A stretch of 64,000 nucleotides of DNA from Phoronis australis (Eukaryota; Phoronida; Phoronidae). The position numbers and the translations under genes were made by a program. Shown one piece after another: positions 1-11,938 of the stretch. The notes beneath the pieces are model-generated. The model searched no databases. It had not been told where the DNA came from and worked only from the letters and a program-made list of their open reading frames with translations. Position 1 is the stretch's first letter, and every line of letters begins with the position of its first letter. The stretch spans positions 374,240-438,239 of the forward strand of contig NMRA01000295.1 in NCBI GenBank assembly GCA_002633005.1, in the 5' to 3' direction.

Positions 1-75
1 TACGAGTGCCTGTACCAGTTCGTAGACACAGAACACTCGCGAAAACTTAAGATCGCAAAAGTCTTTGCGAGACAT
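1..75 (+). repeat. Dispersed repeat family D, copy at window start
   Basis: CGTAGACACAGAACACTCGC then GAAAACTTAAGATCGC and TTTGCGAGA align with the reverse complement of 41697-41759. It may extend beyond the left edge. Confidence 0.5.
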
Positions 76-929
76 CGACATGGATTGCAAGCAAAGGACG
101 TGGTCACACTATCGTTAATCAGCCCTGATCTTGTATTTATTACTTTCTGAGTATGCGCAAAGTTGTGCACATTTCTACAGTTAGAAAAGATCGATATACA
201 TTTACAGTAAACACTCTTCATGGGACCGGTATTACGTAAAGCTTACGTTCACTGATGGTGGAGCGAAATCGTAATCGAGAAGGAAATAGAGCAAATTGCG
301 GTGCGCGTGACAATATTTACATGTACGGCAACAAGGTGTTTTTCTTCACTCCAGTCACGTGAGTATTTCACGACACATCACCACATAGTGCCTGTGTACA
401 TTCTATGACTGTATTTGAATATGATAAAGAAGAGAGTCAAATTTTTATGTCCCTCACAACTACCGATACCATTAACCGTTCAACTTTGAACCACCATAGC
501 TTATTGCGGGGATGTAAAACCGATAGTGCCACAGAAGATGTTTCGTTGTTTAAAACCCTACTATCGCTTTCTCGATAGGTGATATTTACAGACATTTTCA
601 AGACGTTTATCTAAATGAGAGACACACAAAGGAATCGGTTCAATTTTGAAGTTTCCGGTGTTGAGCCGGTTCAGTAATTGAAGACAAATACAATCATGTG
701 CCTTGTGTAGTTGTTGTTACGAAGAGTGTGAAAATCTCCGTGGAGTACTTTTTATGACGCAAGCAATTTGCTGAATAGATATTACCAGCAGCGTTTAAAT
801 TTTGTTATTCTGTCGCATAAATGAGCTCGCGGCCTTGTAGCGCCGTAAAACGAATGATTACGTTTTAAATTTTAAGCTTCAATCTTGGAAATCGTGTATT
901 TTTGTGAAAGATGTCTGGTGAGATCATTT

Positions 930-1420
930 TAATCGTCATCGTTGCCGCGGTTGTCGTCTCCATCATCTTCATCTTAATCATCACATTTCATCACCAACAT
1001 ACGTGTAATCATCATCGTCGTCGTCGCCTACATGGTGGTAATCATCACCACTATCATCGTGTCCATCGTCGTCATCATTGTAGCCTTCGTTATATCCGTT
1101 GTCCTCAACTTCACGTTCGCCTCGTGATTAGCCACGTTATCTTGGTGATCATCATTAACATTCCTGTCATCAATATTTCGGTCTTACTCAGCAATACCAC
1201 CACCACCAGCACCACCAGCAGCACAACCACCAACCCACCACCATGCACCACCATCGCCATCACCACCATTACCACCACCACCACCACCACCACCACGAGC
1301 GTCACCATCACCACTATCCCCTGCATCAACATCAGCACATCAACCAATACGACTATTACCAACAATACAACTATTACGATCACCGCCGCTATTATCATCA
1401 CTTCATCAATATCGCCGTTA
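930..1420 (+). repeat. (CAT/CAC/ACC)n trinucleotide-rich tract
   Basis: An imperfect trinucleotide repeat covers ~490 bp, densest at 1190-1310. It keeps all frames open and produces artificial Thr-, His- and Val-rich reading frames. Nothing indicates that it is translated. Confidence 0.9.
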
Positions 1421-4400
1421 CCGACCATTTTTCAATTAAATGTCATAGATAGCACTTCTAACTAATTATTTCTGCTATGTTTTGCAGTCGTCCATTGCTT
1501 TTGTCATGAGTACTTTGGCTGGATTGATTTGGAAACAAACGTCAGTAAATCGAGGTAAAACTATTTTCCACATCTTGTAGGCTAAGTCTTCGTGAATTAA
1601 GCCTAGCAATAGCGTCATAGAAATCTCATGACTAGTTAATAATACAAAGTGTTAATCTGTCTTGTGGGCTTCAGGGAATTAGCGTAATTTTATGAAATAT
1701 TTACCTCGGTCACTAGTTTTAAAAAACTATTAGCAAAATACATAACTTGTGCCTGGTTCCGATTGCTTCTAATGATTACATACTTTCACGCAACCTTACT
1801 TCTGCAGCAATACCTAGATTCATTACCCATGTATCAAAAGCAATAAGTGTTTCTTACGATCAGTTAAAGTAGGCATGTTGCATGGCAGTTCATCGGAGAG
1901 GTTATTCGATTTCAATCTCGTCTGACTCTTGATGTTTCGTAAAACTGACGTCAAGCGACAGTAGCGAGGAACCCTTGCACAACGAAGGTCATGGCAACAA
2001 TAACACGTGTACCACCCTGGTACGACCCGGTAACGGTAGCACCTTCTCAAATAACCCTCCGCGAATACTGGACTGCTACTTAGGGCTCTTTGGAACCCTT
2101 GAGTATGCCTGTAAAACATCTTGCAAGAGACATCGACCCATTACAAAACAGAAATTATGGATAAAGCTTTGCAAATGAGCCAATACGACAGATAACGCAA
2201 TACCTCCTTTCCTTTCTATTTCTGGCCGTCTCATAAATGTTTGCGTGTGCTTTTCAATTGGTCATAGTTGGGAGAATTAAAAAGTACGTATAAAACTTTC
2301 AATGTTAACGCTTCTTATGGCGAGGTACTCTGGTGGATGTTTGCCTACAGAGGGCATTCTGGTAAACAGGCATTTCATATTTTGACTTTCTCTTATTGCA
2401 ACTATGGCAAGCTCTGTGTTCCCAGACAATCTCTGTATCTACCTTCACTGATCTTTATTTTTAAACTGCGCATGCTTGAAGCAAGTAATACTCGAATATT
2501 ATGTAATACCAGACAGGAAGGACATTTTCCATAAAAAAGTCATTTTTAAACAGTGCTTACACAGACTTAGTCTGATTGACAAATCAGAATCAAATCATGG
2601 CACTTTTCACTCGGAATTTACAGACAATTTACTACACCTTGGGTCATATAGACTGGAACAAAATCTGGAGTAAACGGTAAACCCTCAACATCTAGTCCCC
2701 CGAAAATAATCTTTTCAAAACGCTCAAACTTTAAAAAAGAACGATTTTTGACTGTGTGTCGCACAAAAACAACCCATCTGTGGGCTCTGCTCTGCACTAT
2801 TTCTTGCTGTCAGCAGCGAACCTTGGTTTAATCATTGCCGTTTGTCGTGGTTTGTATTTTGGGTGGTGAGTAATGAAAAAATGTCCCTACACTTTGTTTG
2901 TCTAACTCTGCAGGTTTAGCTGAATACGGTTTCACGCCAATTTCTGTTCATGTTTTTAAGACTCTCTTTATCAAACACGCACTGGTCCTTAGAAAACCAA
3001 CTCAATTCTGAAGACAGTAGAATTCGCGATAAAGAGATAACTCGTACTTTTTCTTTTAAGCGGTGTTGTCAGCTCGAATGTTTCTTTCTTGCGAAGGCAA
3101 TAAACCACAGCAATTTGTCGAAGGTCTTTGACTTCGACCATTTGCTGTCATGAAATCAGTCTCTTCTAGTTCAGAACTAAGATTCTGATTTGACGTGCAG
3201 GCTTGGAAATAATTGACAAGCCAGACCCACTTAAGTTGCATGTCACGGTGGTTTAGTTTCAGTCGTCAGGGAAGATCGGCCGCCAGGGGAAATCTCGGCG
3301 AACTGAATTAACCAATTTCAAGGATAAGAGCTCGGCGAATTTTTGATTAGAACAAATACTGCTTTAATGAAAGTTGCTGTTTTTTATCACCAGGATACGA
3401 CTGATGACGGCTTTACAAAACTTGGTATATCATCAGTAATTGGTCAAGTGTTCATAAAAACGCATTGCATTCATTTAACGTATTTCCTTGTTTCGAAACT
3501 TTCCCAATTCGTCTGAAAACATCCAGAGAGCGCAAGCACAAGCTGGGGCGTCTAAAGCGCTACCTATAGGTGTCCAGTATCGGACGCGCAGTTGACATGA
3601 TCCCGGATTTGAGCCTGGAACCTTGTAAGTCTCAGTTTACATTTGTCTCAGTTCCGTCTTCTGAAAAACTTTTGCCTGATGTCGTCTATAAACTGTGTAT
3701 AAAGTAAATAACGGAAATACTGACAAAAGCGTGTTTCCTATTCTGAGCGGAGAAAAGCTATCTAGAGCAATCTACCTCAGGACTCCGACTGCCGTAAATA
3801 TATACACTACTCAAAACGTTTTATTTGTAATCTGTTATATGATGTTCTTCTATGATTTTAATAGTAAAAATGGATATTTTTCAACAAAAATGTGGCGCAT
3901 TGGCCCTGTAAAACTGGAAAATATTTTTTCCACGCCGACCTACCAGCAATCTCAGGTCAGTGAGTGGCTATGATGAAGTAAGGCGAGGGAAACGAACTGA
4001 AATTGACTTTTTTAACGAGGGTCCCAATTTTTGAAAGCAAACAATTTCCTCCTTATTTTCCCAATTCGAAACTTCAAATGAATAATGTCCGTTTGGGCAT
4101 ACGTTCAGTTGACGTACTTGCCTTTTTCATTTTTATTGTAATTGCAAGTTTTAGGTGATAGTCAACGTATCCTCGCCGCTGTAGTTCCAAAACGTAGTGA
4201 TCTCGAAAAAAAACCCTAAAGTGTCCTGAAAAATAGGCTTTTTGTTTGCGTCGGCCTCCGATCAACTGCAAGTGAAACTACCGAAGGGAAGGGCAATGTA
4301 TTTTGTGGTGGTGCGTACGCGGCGCTCAGCATCAGTATACTCTAGCAAGAATCAAGTTTTGATATGCAAGTTTGTTTATGAGATCGATTTCTGTCTTACA

Positions 4401-5510
4401 GTTTCATTTTGCGTAACAACAAACTTGGAGCCATTGTCAAAAGAAAAGAATCCATTTGGATTAGTTCGGAAGTCGGACATGTTGTGAACTTAAACACTGC
4501 GCCATCTATTGACTACGCTGAGGATCGACTTGCACTGTGTTTGCGCCGTTGTTGCACCGGCTTTTATATTGCGTGTTTATTTTCTCACAATTTAAATCGA
4601 ACCGGCGATTGACATTTTAAAATGAACAAATGCGCTATCCAAGTATTATGTTTCACAAAAACGTGTTTCAAAACTGTTCACGGAGAGTGCGAAATCGTAG
4701 TCTCATTCTGAGCACACATACCTAAGATTAAACTCTGAATTAAGCCCTGCAGTCATAGACATTACTAGAATAAGTTAAGGCTGACGAAAAGAACGAAATT
4801 TCAGTTTTTATCATAACTGTATAGCCAATGTACACGCTGACTTCAAAACAGGAATCATGCACTAAGCCTCATTATCTAACCCAAACAGACTTAGACTCAA
4901 ACCCAACCAATCACGCAACGCGATTCGAGTACAGATTCGTAAGTTTACTCGATGCGTGGCATTCCATTGGCTAGTTTTTCTAGTCGAGTTCCGATAGACC
5001 CCAAGTGTAAATACTGTGACTCCTTGTCGCTGTTGTTGTGGTTGTTTTCTCGTATTAACTCATTCCCTAAACTTTTTGAAATACTACTCTTTTGAGACGG
5101 CTTATTTACGGGAAATTGTCCTTGTCGATTGTAGTTCGCATTATTTTAATCGATTACACAACAGTTCCAACACACAGCCACTGAATCTGTGTGTGAAAAT
5201 TGAAAATAAAAACTGTTAGGTTGTAAATTAAGCAACAAGATTTGTTACTAACAAAAGAATTTAGAAATGGCTGAACATGTGAAAGTTGGGTGTTAAAATA
5301 CGTCGAGTCAGAAGAAATGACAAAACTTTATCGCTCTAGCAATCAATTGCGGAAAAGGATCTGATGATCGCGAACAAGAATTTGTCGAATCTGTAAAAAA
5401 TAATCTACTGATAGATGATCAGTTTCATTTTTAACTCAGTGGTTTCAGTCAGAATGGTGGAAATCCTGTTCGGGTCGAGCACTGGTCTCAAGTTCCGTGA
5501 GTCTTGTTTT

Positions 5511-5708
5511 GCGATAAAGCCAGATGATCAAGATTCAAATACTCAAGTGCATGGTGTAAACATGGCATACTGTTTTAATTGGAGATAAAAACAACACATG
5601 TTCAATTCTTTATTTTTGCGATAAATCCAGATGGTTCTCGTTCATTTTTTTGAGTGTTGTAAACATAAGGTATCAGTTTTCATTGGAGATGAAGCATCAA
5701 CAACACAT
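5511..5708 (+). repeat. Diverged 107-bp tandem duplication
   Basis: Unit 1 (5511-5600) and unit 2 (5618-5708) both run GCGATAAA.CCAGATG ... GTAAACAT ... TTGGAGAT ... CAACACAT, with scattered substitutions. The AAC-rich tract starts at the end of unit 2. Confidence 0.7.
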
Positions 5709-5817
5709 TAACAACGACGACAACAAAGAACAACAATATTAACAACAACTCAACAACAACGACACAACAGTAACAACATTGGCATCAACAATAACAACAG
5801 CAGTAACAATAACAAGA
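5695..5817 (+). repeat. (AAC)n-rich low-complexity tract
   Basis: Imperfect AAC/ACA trinucleotides run for about 120 bp. Reverse frames give poly-Leu and poly-Val artefacts, not genes. Confidence 0.9.
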
Positions 5818-7062
5818 ATACGACATATTTCATTTCTTTTATCATTGTGTTCACAAAAATCAAGGAAAGAGTCCAGGATGGTGTATTCTGCCTACCTGTC
5901 TGATACATGGAGCTGTTTATAGCATTGTGCCATAGAGGCAAGGGAGCTCTCAGGTCAGCAAAGGCCTGTCGGACAACGGCGAGTCTTGGCTTTGCGTAAT
6001 AAAATCAAAAATCACAACGAATTTTATTTTTTATTTGTCAATTCAAAAGTTATGTCTTCGAGTTTATCCCATTCACTAATTTTCCCAAAAAAAACGCTTT
6101 ATTATGAAATCTTTTACATTTTGTGAACGTTTGCTTTGTGTAATTGAATTATGCACACAATATTTCTGACAAATGTGATCCCCACAGTTAGTTTTCATAT
6201 ATCGTAGAATTCTAGGGGAAAGCGACAATTACACATTCTTAAACTAAGTTTACGAAAATCTCACGCGTCCTTATCCTGATGCTAGTTTATTTAAAATCGG
6301 CTGCGATACCCTTAAGCGTATTGCTGTCCGAGATTTAAATGATCATTCTCGTTCATTCACGAGGGACGTTGCAATTCGGACGCGAGCAGAAAAAAGTTAA
6401 ACCCGCCCTTGAGTTCTAGTCTGCGGAAACATCCGTGGTTAATTGCCGCCGCTTAACTCGCCAGCAGAAGTTTCGGTACGTGCGCATAATAGTGTCCCAC
6501 ATATGGTTACTTACCACGAATCTCCATTTAGTAACCCGCACACATCATCATTTACCTTAGGTGTATAACACATGTAAATATTGACGCACATATGGTTTGT
6601 TGCGCTTGCACGTTTCAATTGCACAGATATACAGTGTACAGTACTGTTGTGGAGTCTAACCTACCCCAAACTAGGCAATTACATCGCACTGGATGCCGCA
6701 GGCATACAGGGGCGATAAAACATCCCCACAAAAAGTTACGAATTTCAAAATACAGGAAATAAAATCAAATGAAACATGCATATACGGACACGGAGTTATA
6801 TTTAACACATACCATAAGTCTGGAGACGATTCAGTCAAGATAATTTGAAGAAATCAATGAAAATCTGTCGCGGTTTGCTCGAGTTTCTCTTACCGGGTGC
6901 CATTTTGAGGAAAATTACGCATGTTGATGAATAAAAAGTCCAAGGAACACAAATCTTACAAATTTCACCTGTTACCTTCCCATGCTATTTTGCAAGTGTC
7001 ACGCGCCAGCGTATCGCACTTCGTTCAGTTCGCTAGACTTTGACTAACTCACGTAACTCAGT

Positions 7063-7643
7063 AAAATGCTTTCTCACTGGTTCCCTGCGTGCCGCGCCAG
7101 CACGCAGATTTCACTTAATTTTTCTCGGGAATATTTTTTATACCGGCGTTTCTGATTAGCTAGTCGAATTCTCAACAGGCAGCGCTTTACGCAAACAAAC
7201 TGACATGACTGATGGACTGAAGTGTAAATGTGGTCTGTTGTATATATAGACAATTCGGTGCTTCAAATTTATGTTCAGGAAATCTGAAGCCTAGAAATTG
7301 TGATTTAGCCTTTTCAGAATGCATCTTTCTACTGTCGATGACTTTTGTTTACGATAGTGTCCTGTATTCATACAGTATGAATAACACACCTGTTAAATCG
7401 GTCAGATATGTGTTTATTGTGCACGCGGCTATTAAACATCACTGCAGAAAGGAAATAGTTACTGCGACGCCACTTGCATGACAAGGCTGAAAATCGTTCA
7501 CAATCCGCTATTTTTTCACGGTGTTGTAAAGGTAACCAATGACTGCCGAGGCTACATCGACCAATGCTAAAGCGCGTGCCACTGCGTGATACCTGCGTGC
7601 TGGCTGGGCTATGCACGCAGGGAACCAGCGAGGAAATACTTTA
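7063..7643. mobile_element. ~580-bp inverted-repeat element upstream of SK
   Basis: The left arm (7063-7111, TTTCTCACTGGTTCCCTGCG then TGCCGCGCCAGCACGCAG) recurs inverted at 7592-7643 (CTGCGTGCTGGCTGGGC, then GCACGCAGGGAACCAGCGAG). An inner pair, GCAGCGCTTTACGC near 7181 and GCTAAAGCGCGTGCC near 7566, also matches inverted. This is a MITE-like structure without a protein; a target-site duplication was not identified. Confidence 0.65.
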
Positions 7644-8336
7644 TGGTTATCGCTTGCGTGGTGAAAAAGTTAACGGAGACCACAAAAGGAGAGTTGGAAT
7701 TCTTCGTCAAAGTCACCTTAATTCTCGTAACTAAGCTTCAGTCGAATATATGTGTAAAAGTAGAAATGACCACTGAAGAAAGTAGGCGCTTTTTTTAAGT
7801 ACCAGCGTTGTAGTTAACTAAACAAGCGTTATTCTTTTGTTGCTATCTGGTTCGTTTTGTCAATTTCGTTCGTAACGACGTCTGAGGTGGCACGGTAATC
7901 ATTACCCAGAGCTTTTTCGGTAAAATCAGTCACAAAGCCGCCAGTTACAAGAACGATTCTTTCCAAGCATCGACCCGTGGGTGTCAGTTTGTCCCTCAAG
8001 CTGGAGACGAAGTGATAGGACAGACTGACTGCTTAAAGGCGGAGTGCCCGTCGCGGCTCTCTCTGGCTGCCTTTGCTGACGTCATCCTCTTTTTGTTTGA
8101 AACCGCCACTGTGGATGTGACCGATAACCGATCTTTTCTGATATTACGAAACCAAAAGTGAAGAGAAATAGCAAGTTTTGCGTGAATCTCATTGTTTCAT
8201 AAGAGACACGGGTCAATCGTCAACTTAGGTATTTTATTTTCTGTTCAATAGTTTGTAGTAAGTAAGTCTTTGTTTAATATCCTAAATCAGCTTAGCCAGA
8301 GTCCTGTTAATTGGCCAAGGCCGCTTCCATTGAGTG

Positions 8337-8364
8337 TTTTCTCTGCAACAAACTGCAGAGAAAA
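8337..8364. repeat. 11-bp perfect hairpin
   Basis: TTTTCTCTGCA (8337-8347) and TGCAGAGAAAA (8354-8364) are perfect reverse complements around ACAAAC. No function is assigned. Confidence 0.8.
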
Positions 8365-10954
8365 TCAAATTGCATACTACTAAATTCTAATGAATGTATT
8401 TAAACATATGTACAGGTCCACTGAATTTACTGATATCCGAGTGTAAGGCCAGCAAGTAATGAAATATTTATTTTATTGTCATATTGTCTTTCGTGCAACT
8501 TTTGCAACAACTGGCCCTTGACGATAGACAGACAGTGCGACAAAATGACAAACTTGTGATTAAACTGAATAAATCGAAGTCAAGCCGTGTGGTACAACGA
8601 GACTTGGCTGAAAGAAAGTCTGATGTCAATTTATACTGATGTATGGCATTCATAAATGTATTATCAGTCAATTTGTGCGCTATCAGTGACATTAATAACA
8701 TGAAAATGAAACGAAAATAATTGCATCTAAAATGTTCAACGTGGCCTTGTTATGTCAAACGTAGCATGCATGACACGTGTTCATTAACCCAGCACTTGGA
8801 CTGATATATCAGCAATTATGTATTGACCTTTTTTACATTGTTCTAAGGAGATTCGACACAGTTTACCAAAAAGCGGTTAAGCAGTCGTTGTTTTACGGTT
8901 TTGATTTAACTGTAAAACATTTAATGACGATTTTTATTTCAAATAACGAAGACAATTTAATTAATGGCATAATAGCTATGTAGTGAAACGGAGTGGTGTA
9001 ACCGTGATCCGGAAATTGGCGCGCTTTTGAGAAGGTCGCATTCTTATGTGACACTGTTTGAGCTAAAACAGCTGAAAGTCGGTGACCCCCCTATTTTTCT
9101 TATTTCATAGAAAACACAAAATAAAACACAAAAGAAGCAAGTTACGGTGAAAGTTTTTGCGTAGAAGCCAAAAAATGAAATTCGAGGTACTCGAAATCCA
9201 AAAAAAATATTGTACGCGAACGTAAGAAAATCAGGGAGACCGGGAAATATGCATAACGCCATACAACGAAACTGTTCCGTTTCCAAAATAATTTCAATCA
9301 TAAACTAAGTAGAGATGACTTCTCGGGAAACTCATGTAAATTTTACATTTTGCCAAAGGGGCCATTGTTAAGGTCTCTTTAAGAGGAAAACTAATTTTGT
9401 GATCCGCACATTTTTGTCTATAGGAGACTAATAGTAGAACGAAAAAATACAAAAATTCAAGGATGAATTAAAATTGCGTCGAACATTGTGAAGGAAATAT
9501 CTAACGAATTAATTAATTATTCAGTAATTTAGTCCACGAGGTGGCCCATTGATCACTTTTCACATTTTGGTGACACTTCTGTTGTTCTTGAAGAGTTAAC
9601 AACGTTATGGAAAATAATTATTTTTAAAATCAAATTATCTGTCTTTTTCTTTTAGTCTACTAACACACCAACCAAAGCTCATCTTGGGCATTCTAATGAT
9701 ATTAATCTCAAGCATTTCGGTTGGTTGGAAATGGTCACGTGGAGTTACAAGCAGCCTTAGCGGCAATAAGGTTAAAAAGGGGAACATTTTCTCATTGGCG
9801 CATTGACCTAGGTATGCATACATGAGTTTGGTTTCGTCTTAGAAAACAGGTGGCGCTTGAGCATGTAGACAAACGTTTTCGTTGTGACATGTAATAGTCA
9901 TTTGTACTCCTATGCTTGATCTCTTCACGAATGCACCAGTTTTAGGCATGGTGTTAAGATTAATCCATAGGGTGACTGAGGAGGGCGGCAGGTCGGCTGA
10001 CACGACGAAAGAAAAAAAAAAACTCAGCCGGTGCGTCGTCTTTTAGGATTTAGGTGAACAATTTTCTTTCGGAAAATGTGATTGTCCGCTTTGCATCAGT
10101 GGATTGAGGTTAACGGCAACGGATTTAAAAATATATTTTAGTTGATGAGTATTATATTAGTTTGAGCTCAATGAATATAAAAAATAGACTCTCAGAATAA
10201 ACACCAGAGTCCAAGAGCAAAGGTACAAAAAGCGTCGACAACGCTTGCATGTGCAAACGATATCTAATGGTGTTTGTTGGGAAAAGCGAAAACGTACTTT
10301 CTGCTACCCGTATCGCTTTTCCTGTCATGTTGGTACTGCACTCATCAGTAGAACCTGAAGATGTTAGCATCTAATCCTACAGATTACAAGTCGTCGGATG
10401 AATTAATCGCTGTGAACCTATTTGTCACAAGTGGCATTCAGTCTGACTATCGGATAGATTTAAAGATCGCTCCATAAAGAAAGCAAAAATCACATTGACA
10501 TCCGACGGCTTAGTGAAGAAATTTACCCAGAGAGTGACGCGATATTTACTTAATCCTTTACATGATCAGTCGTCGCGTTTTAAATATCGTGACATTTCGT
10601 GTTGAAATCTCATCGTCCTGTTTTTGTAAGTTTCAGGGCACAGAAATGAAGACGCGACAAAGCTAGCTATTCGACACGGGTTGCCTGGCTGTCAACAAAC
10701 TGAAGCGTTCAAATGATCTCTGAAACGAACGGAATCGATATTTTTCAGATCACGGAGATATGCCAGGTTGTTTTCAATATATCGCACACACATTGTTGCC
10801 TTGTGTTATACTTAGCGGTATTTAAACACATTTGATTTTCTCAAATTATTGATGCAACGTCCGCGTGTTTAAACAAACCATTAATTTATTCCACACATCT
10901 GAATATAACATGGCCTAAATAAAAAACCTGTGATTGGCTGAAAGCTCGTGAACT

Positions 10955-11938
10955 ATGACGACAATCGCCGTTGTACCAGCCAATGAGAATAGGTGTATTG
11001 ACTCTACAGAGGATCTGCTGCAAGAGGCTTCGAGTGAGTGCGAGCCATCGATAAAAACAGATACGCGCACCGATAAGAAGCACTCGAGCGAAGATGACGG
11101 CGAAAACCCGGATAACAGCGCCGCGGAAATGTACACAAATATTTTCGAGGTAAAAAAGGAGACAAACGGCGACACGGGTGACACGAAATCTGGACAGATA
11201 AATTGCGGGTATACAGACATTGAAATGCAGGCGATTTCTAATAACAACATGCATACGGAGGAAAACGGTGACGGGGTCGGGGATAAAAAGCATAATTCGA
11301 ACTCAAGCTTGCCTCCTATTGTTAAAAATTCTCGAGGACATTTAACAAGTACTCCGTCGACGACAAGCACGTATCAACAGACGGGAACGACACTGTCGCC
11401 GTCCCTGAGCAAGCTTAGGGATTTCTCAAAATCTCGTAGTACCACGGTGGATTCGTCACACTCAAGGTCAAATCCGCACTCTAGGTCCAGCTCGCGGGAA
11501 ATGAGTGAACCTGTCATTGATGGTTGCACGCAGACGGATCTGCACCGGTACCTAGAACATGACCATCGCATGAAGGAAAAGGACTCAACATTATCCGACA
11601 TCGGTGTCGACTACATGCGCGTAAATGGAGCCATACGGCCATTCAAACAATTACAGAAACCTGTTTCGATCCAAAGCATCCCTCAAGCCGCTAAACAAGG
11701 ACAAACTTTACACTATTCATCGGAGGACGCAAATTCCGCCCTAATGAGCGTCAGCGTGGACTACGTTCAACAAGCCCCTAAGCAGAGCAAACCCAATATC
11801 GGGTACCGCCTGGGCAAGAGAAAGGAGTTGTACGAACGGCGGCGGAAGTTGTCCGACTACGCGCTCGTGTTTGGAATGTTTGGTATCGCCGTGATGGTGG
11901 TGGAGACGGAATTGTCCAATGCTCAAGTCTATGAGAAG
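10955..11938 (+). CDS. SK: SK channel exon 1: divergent cytoplasmic N-terminus plus S1
   Basis: The exon encodes residues 1-328. The ATG at 10955 is chosen because an in-frame TGA lies at 10949-10951 and the frame is open to the donor. Residues 1-280 form a hydrophilic, Ser/Thr- and Asp/Glu-rich cytoplasmic tail with no recognisable domain, as is usual for the poorly conserved SK N-terminus. From 281 the conserved family block begins ([20 protein letters not shown]), followed by S1 ([19 protein letters not shown], about 302-320). The exon ends in phase 0 at GAGAAG before GTAAGC; reading through the donor adds five residues and then a stop. Codons here are more GC-rich than the flanking DNA. 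An additional 5' non-coding exon or alternative first exons cannot be excluded. A TATTTAAA sequence near 10820 is the only TATA-like candidate and is weak evidence for a promoter. Confidence 0.95.

Larger units (their letters stand above)
1..10954. other. Upstream intergenic or 5' region, no gene recognised
   Basis: No open frame here resembles a known protein or shows credible splice structure. The content is simple repeats (930-1420, 5695-5817), a diverged duplication (5511-5708), the inverted-repeat element at 7063-7643 and a hairpin at 8337-8364. Otherwise (75-930, 1420-5511, 5817-7063, 7643-8337, 8364-10954) it is AT-rich unique-looking DNA. The SK promoter should lie in the last few kilobases or farther upstream if a non-coding first exon exists; I could not place it. 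Confidence 0.7.

Noticed and set aside
911-1465. 184-codon Thr/His-rich open frame and its antisense Val-rich frame
   Set aside because: It arises from trinucleotide repeat DNA that keeps every frame open; there is no complex protein sequence.
4899-4976. Possible inverted repeat around CCAATCACGCAACGCGATTC
   Set aside because: Pairing between the arms is interrupted at many positions; support is too weak.
10886-11370. Two overlapping antisense open frames of 135 and 151 codons
   Set aside because: They are shadows of SK exon 1 on the opposite strand, with no homology.
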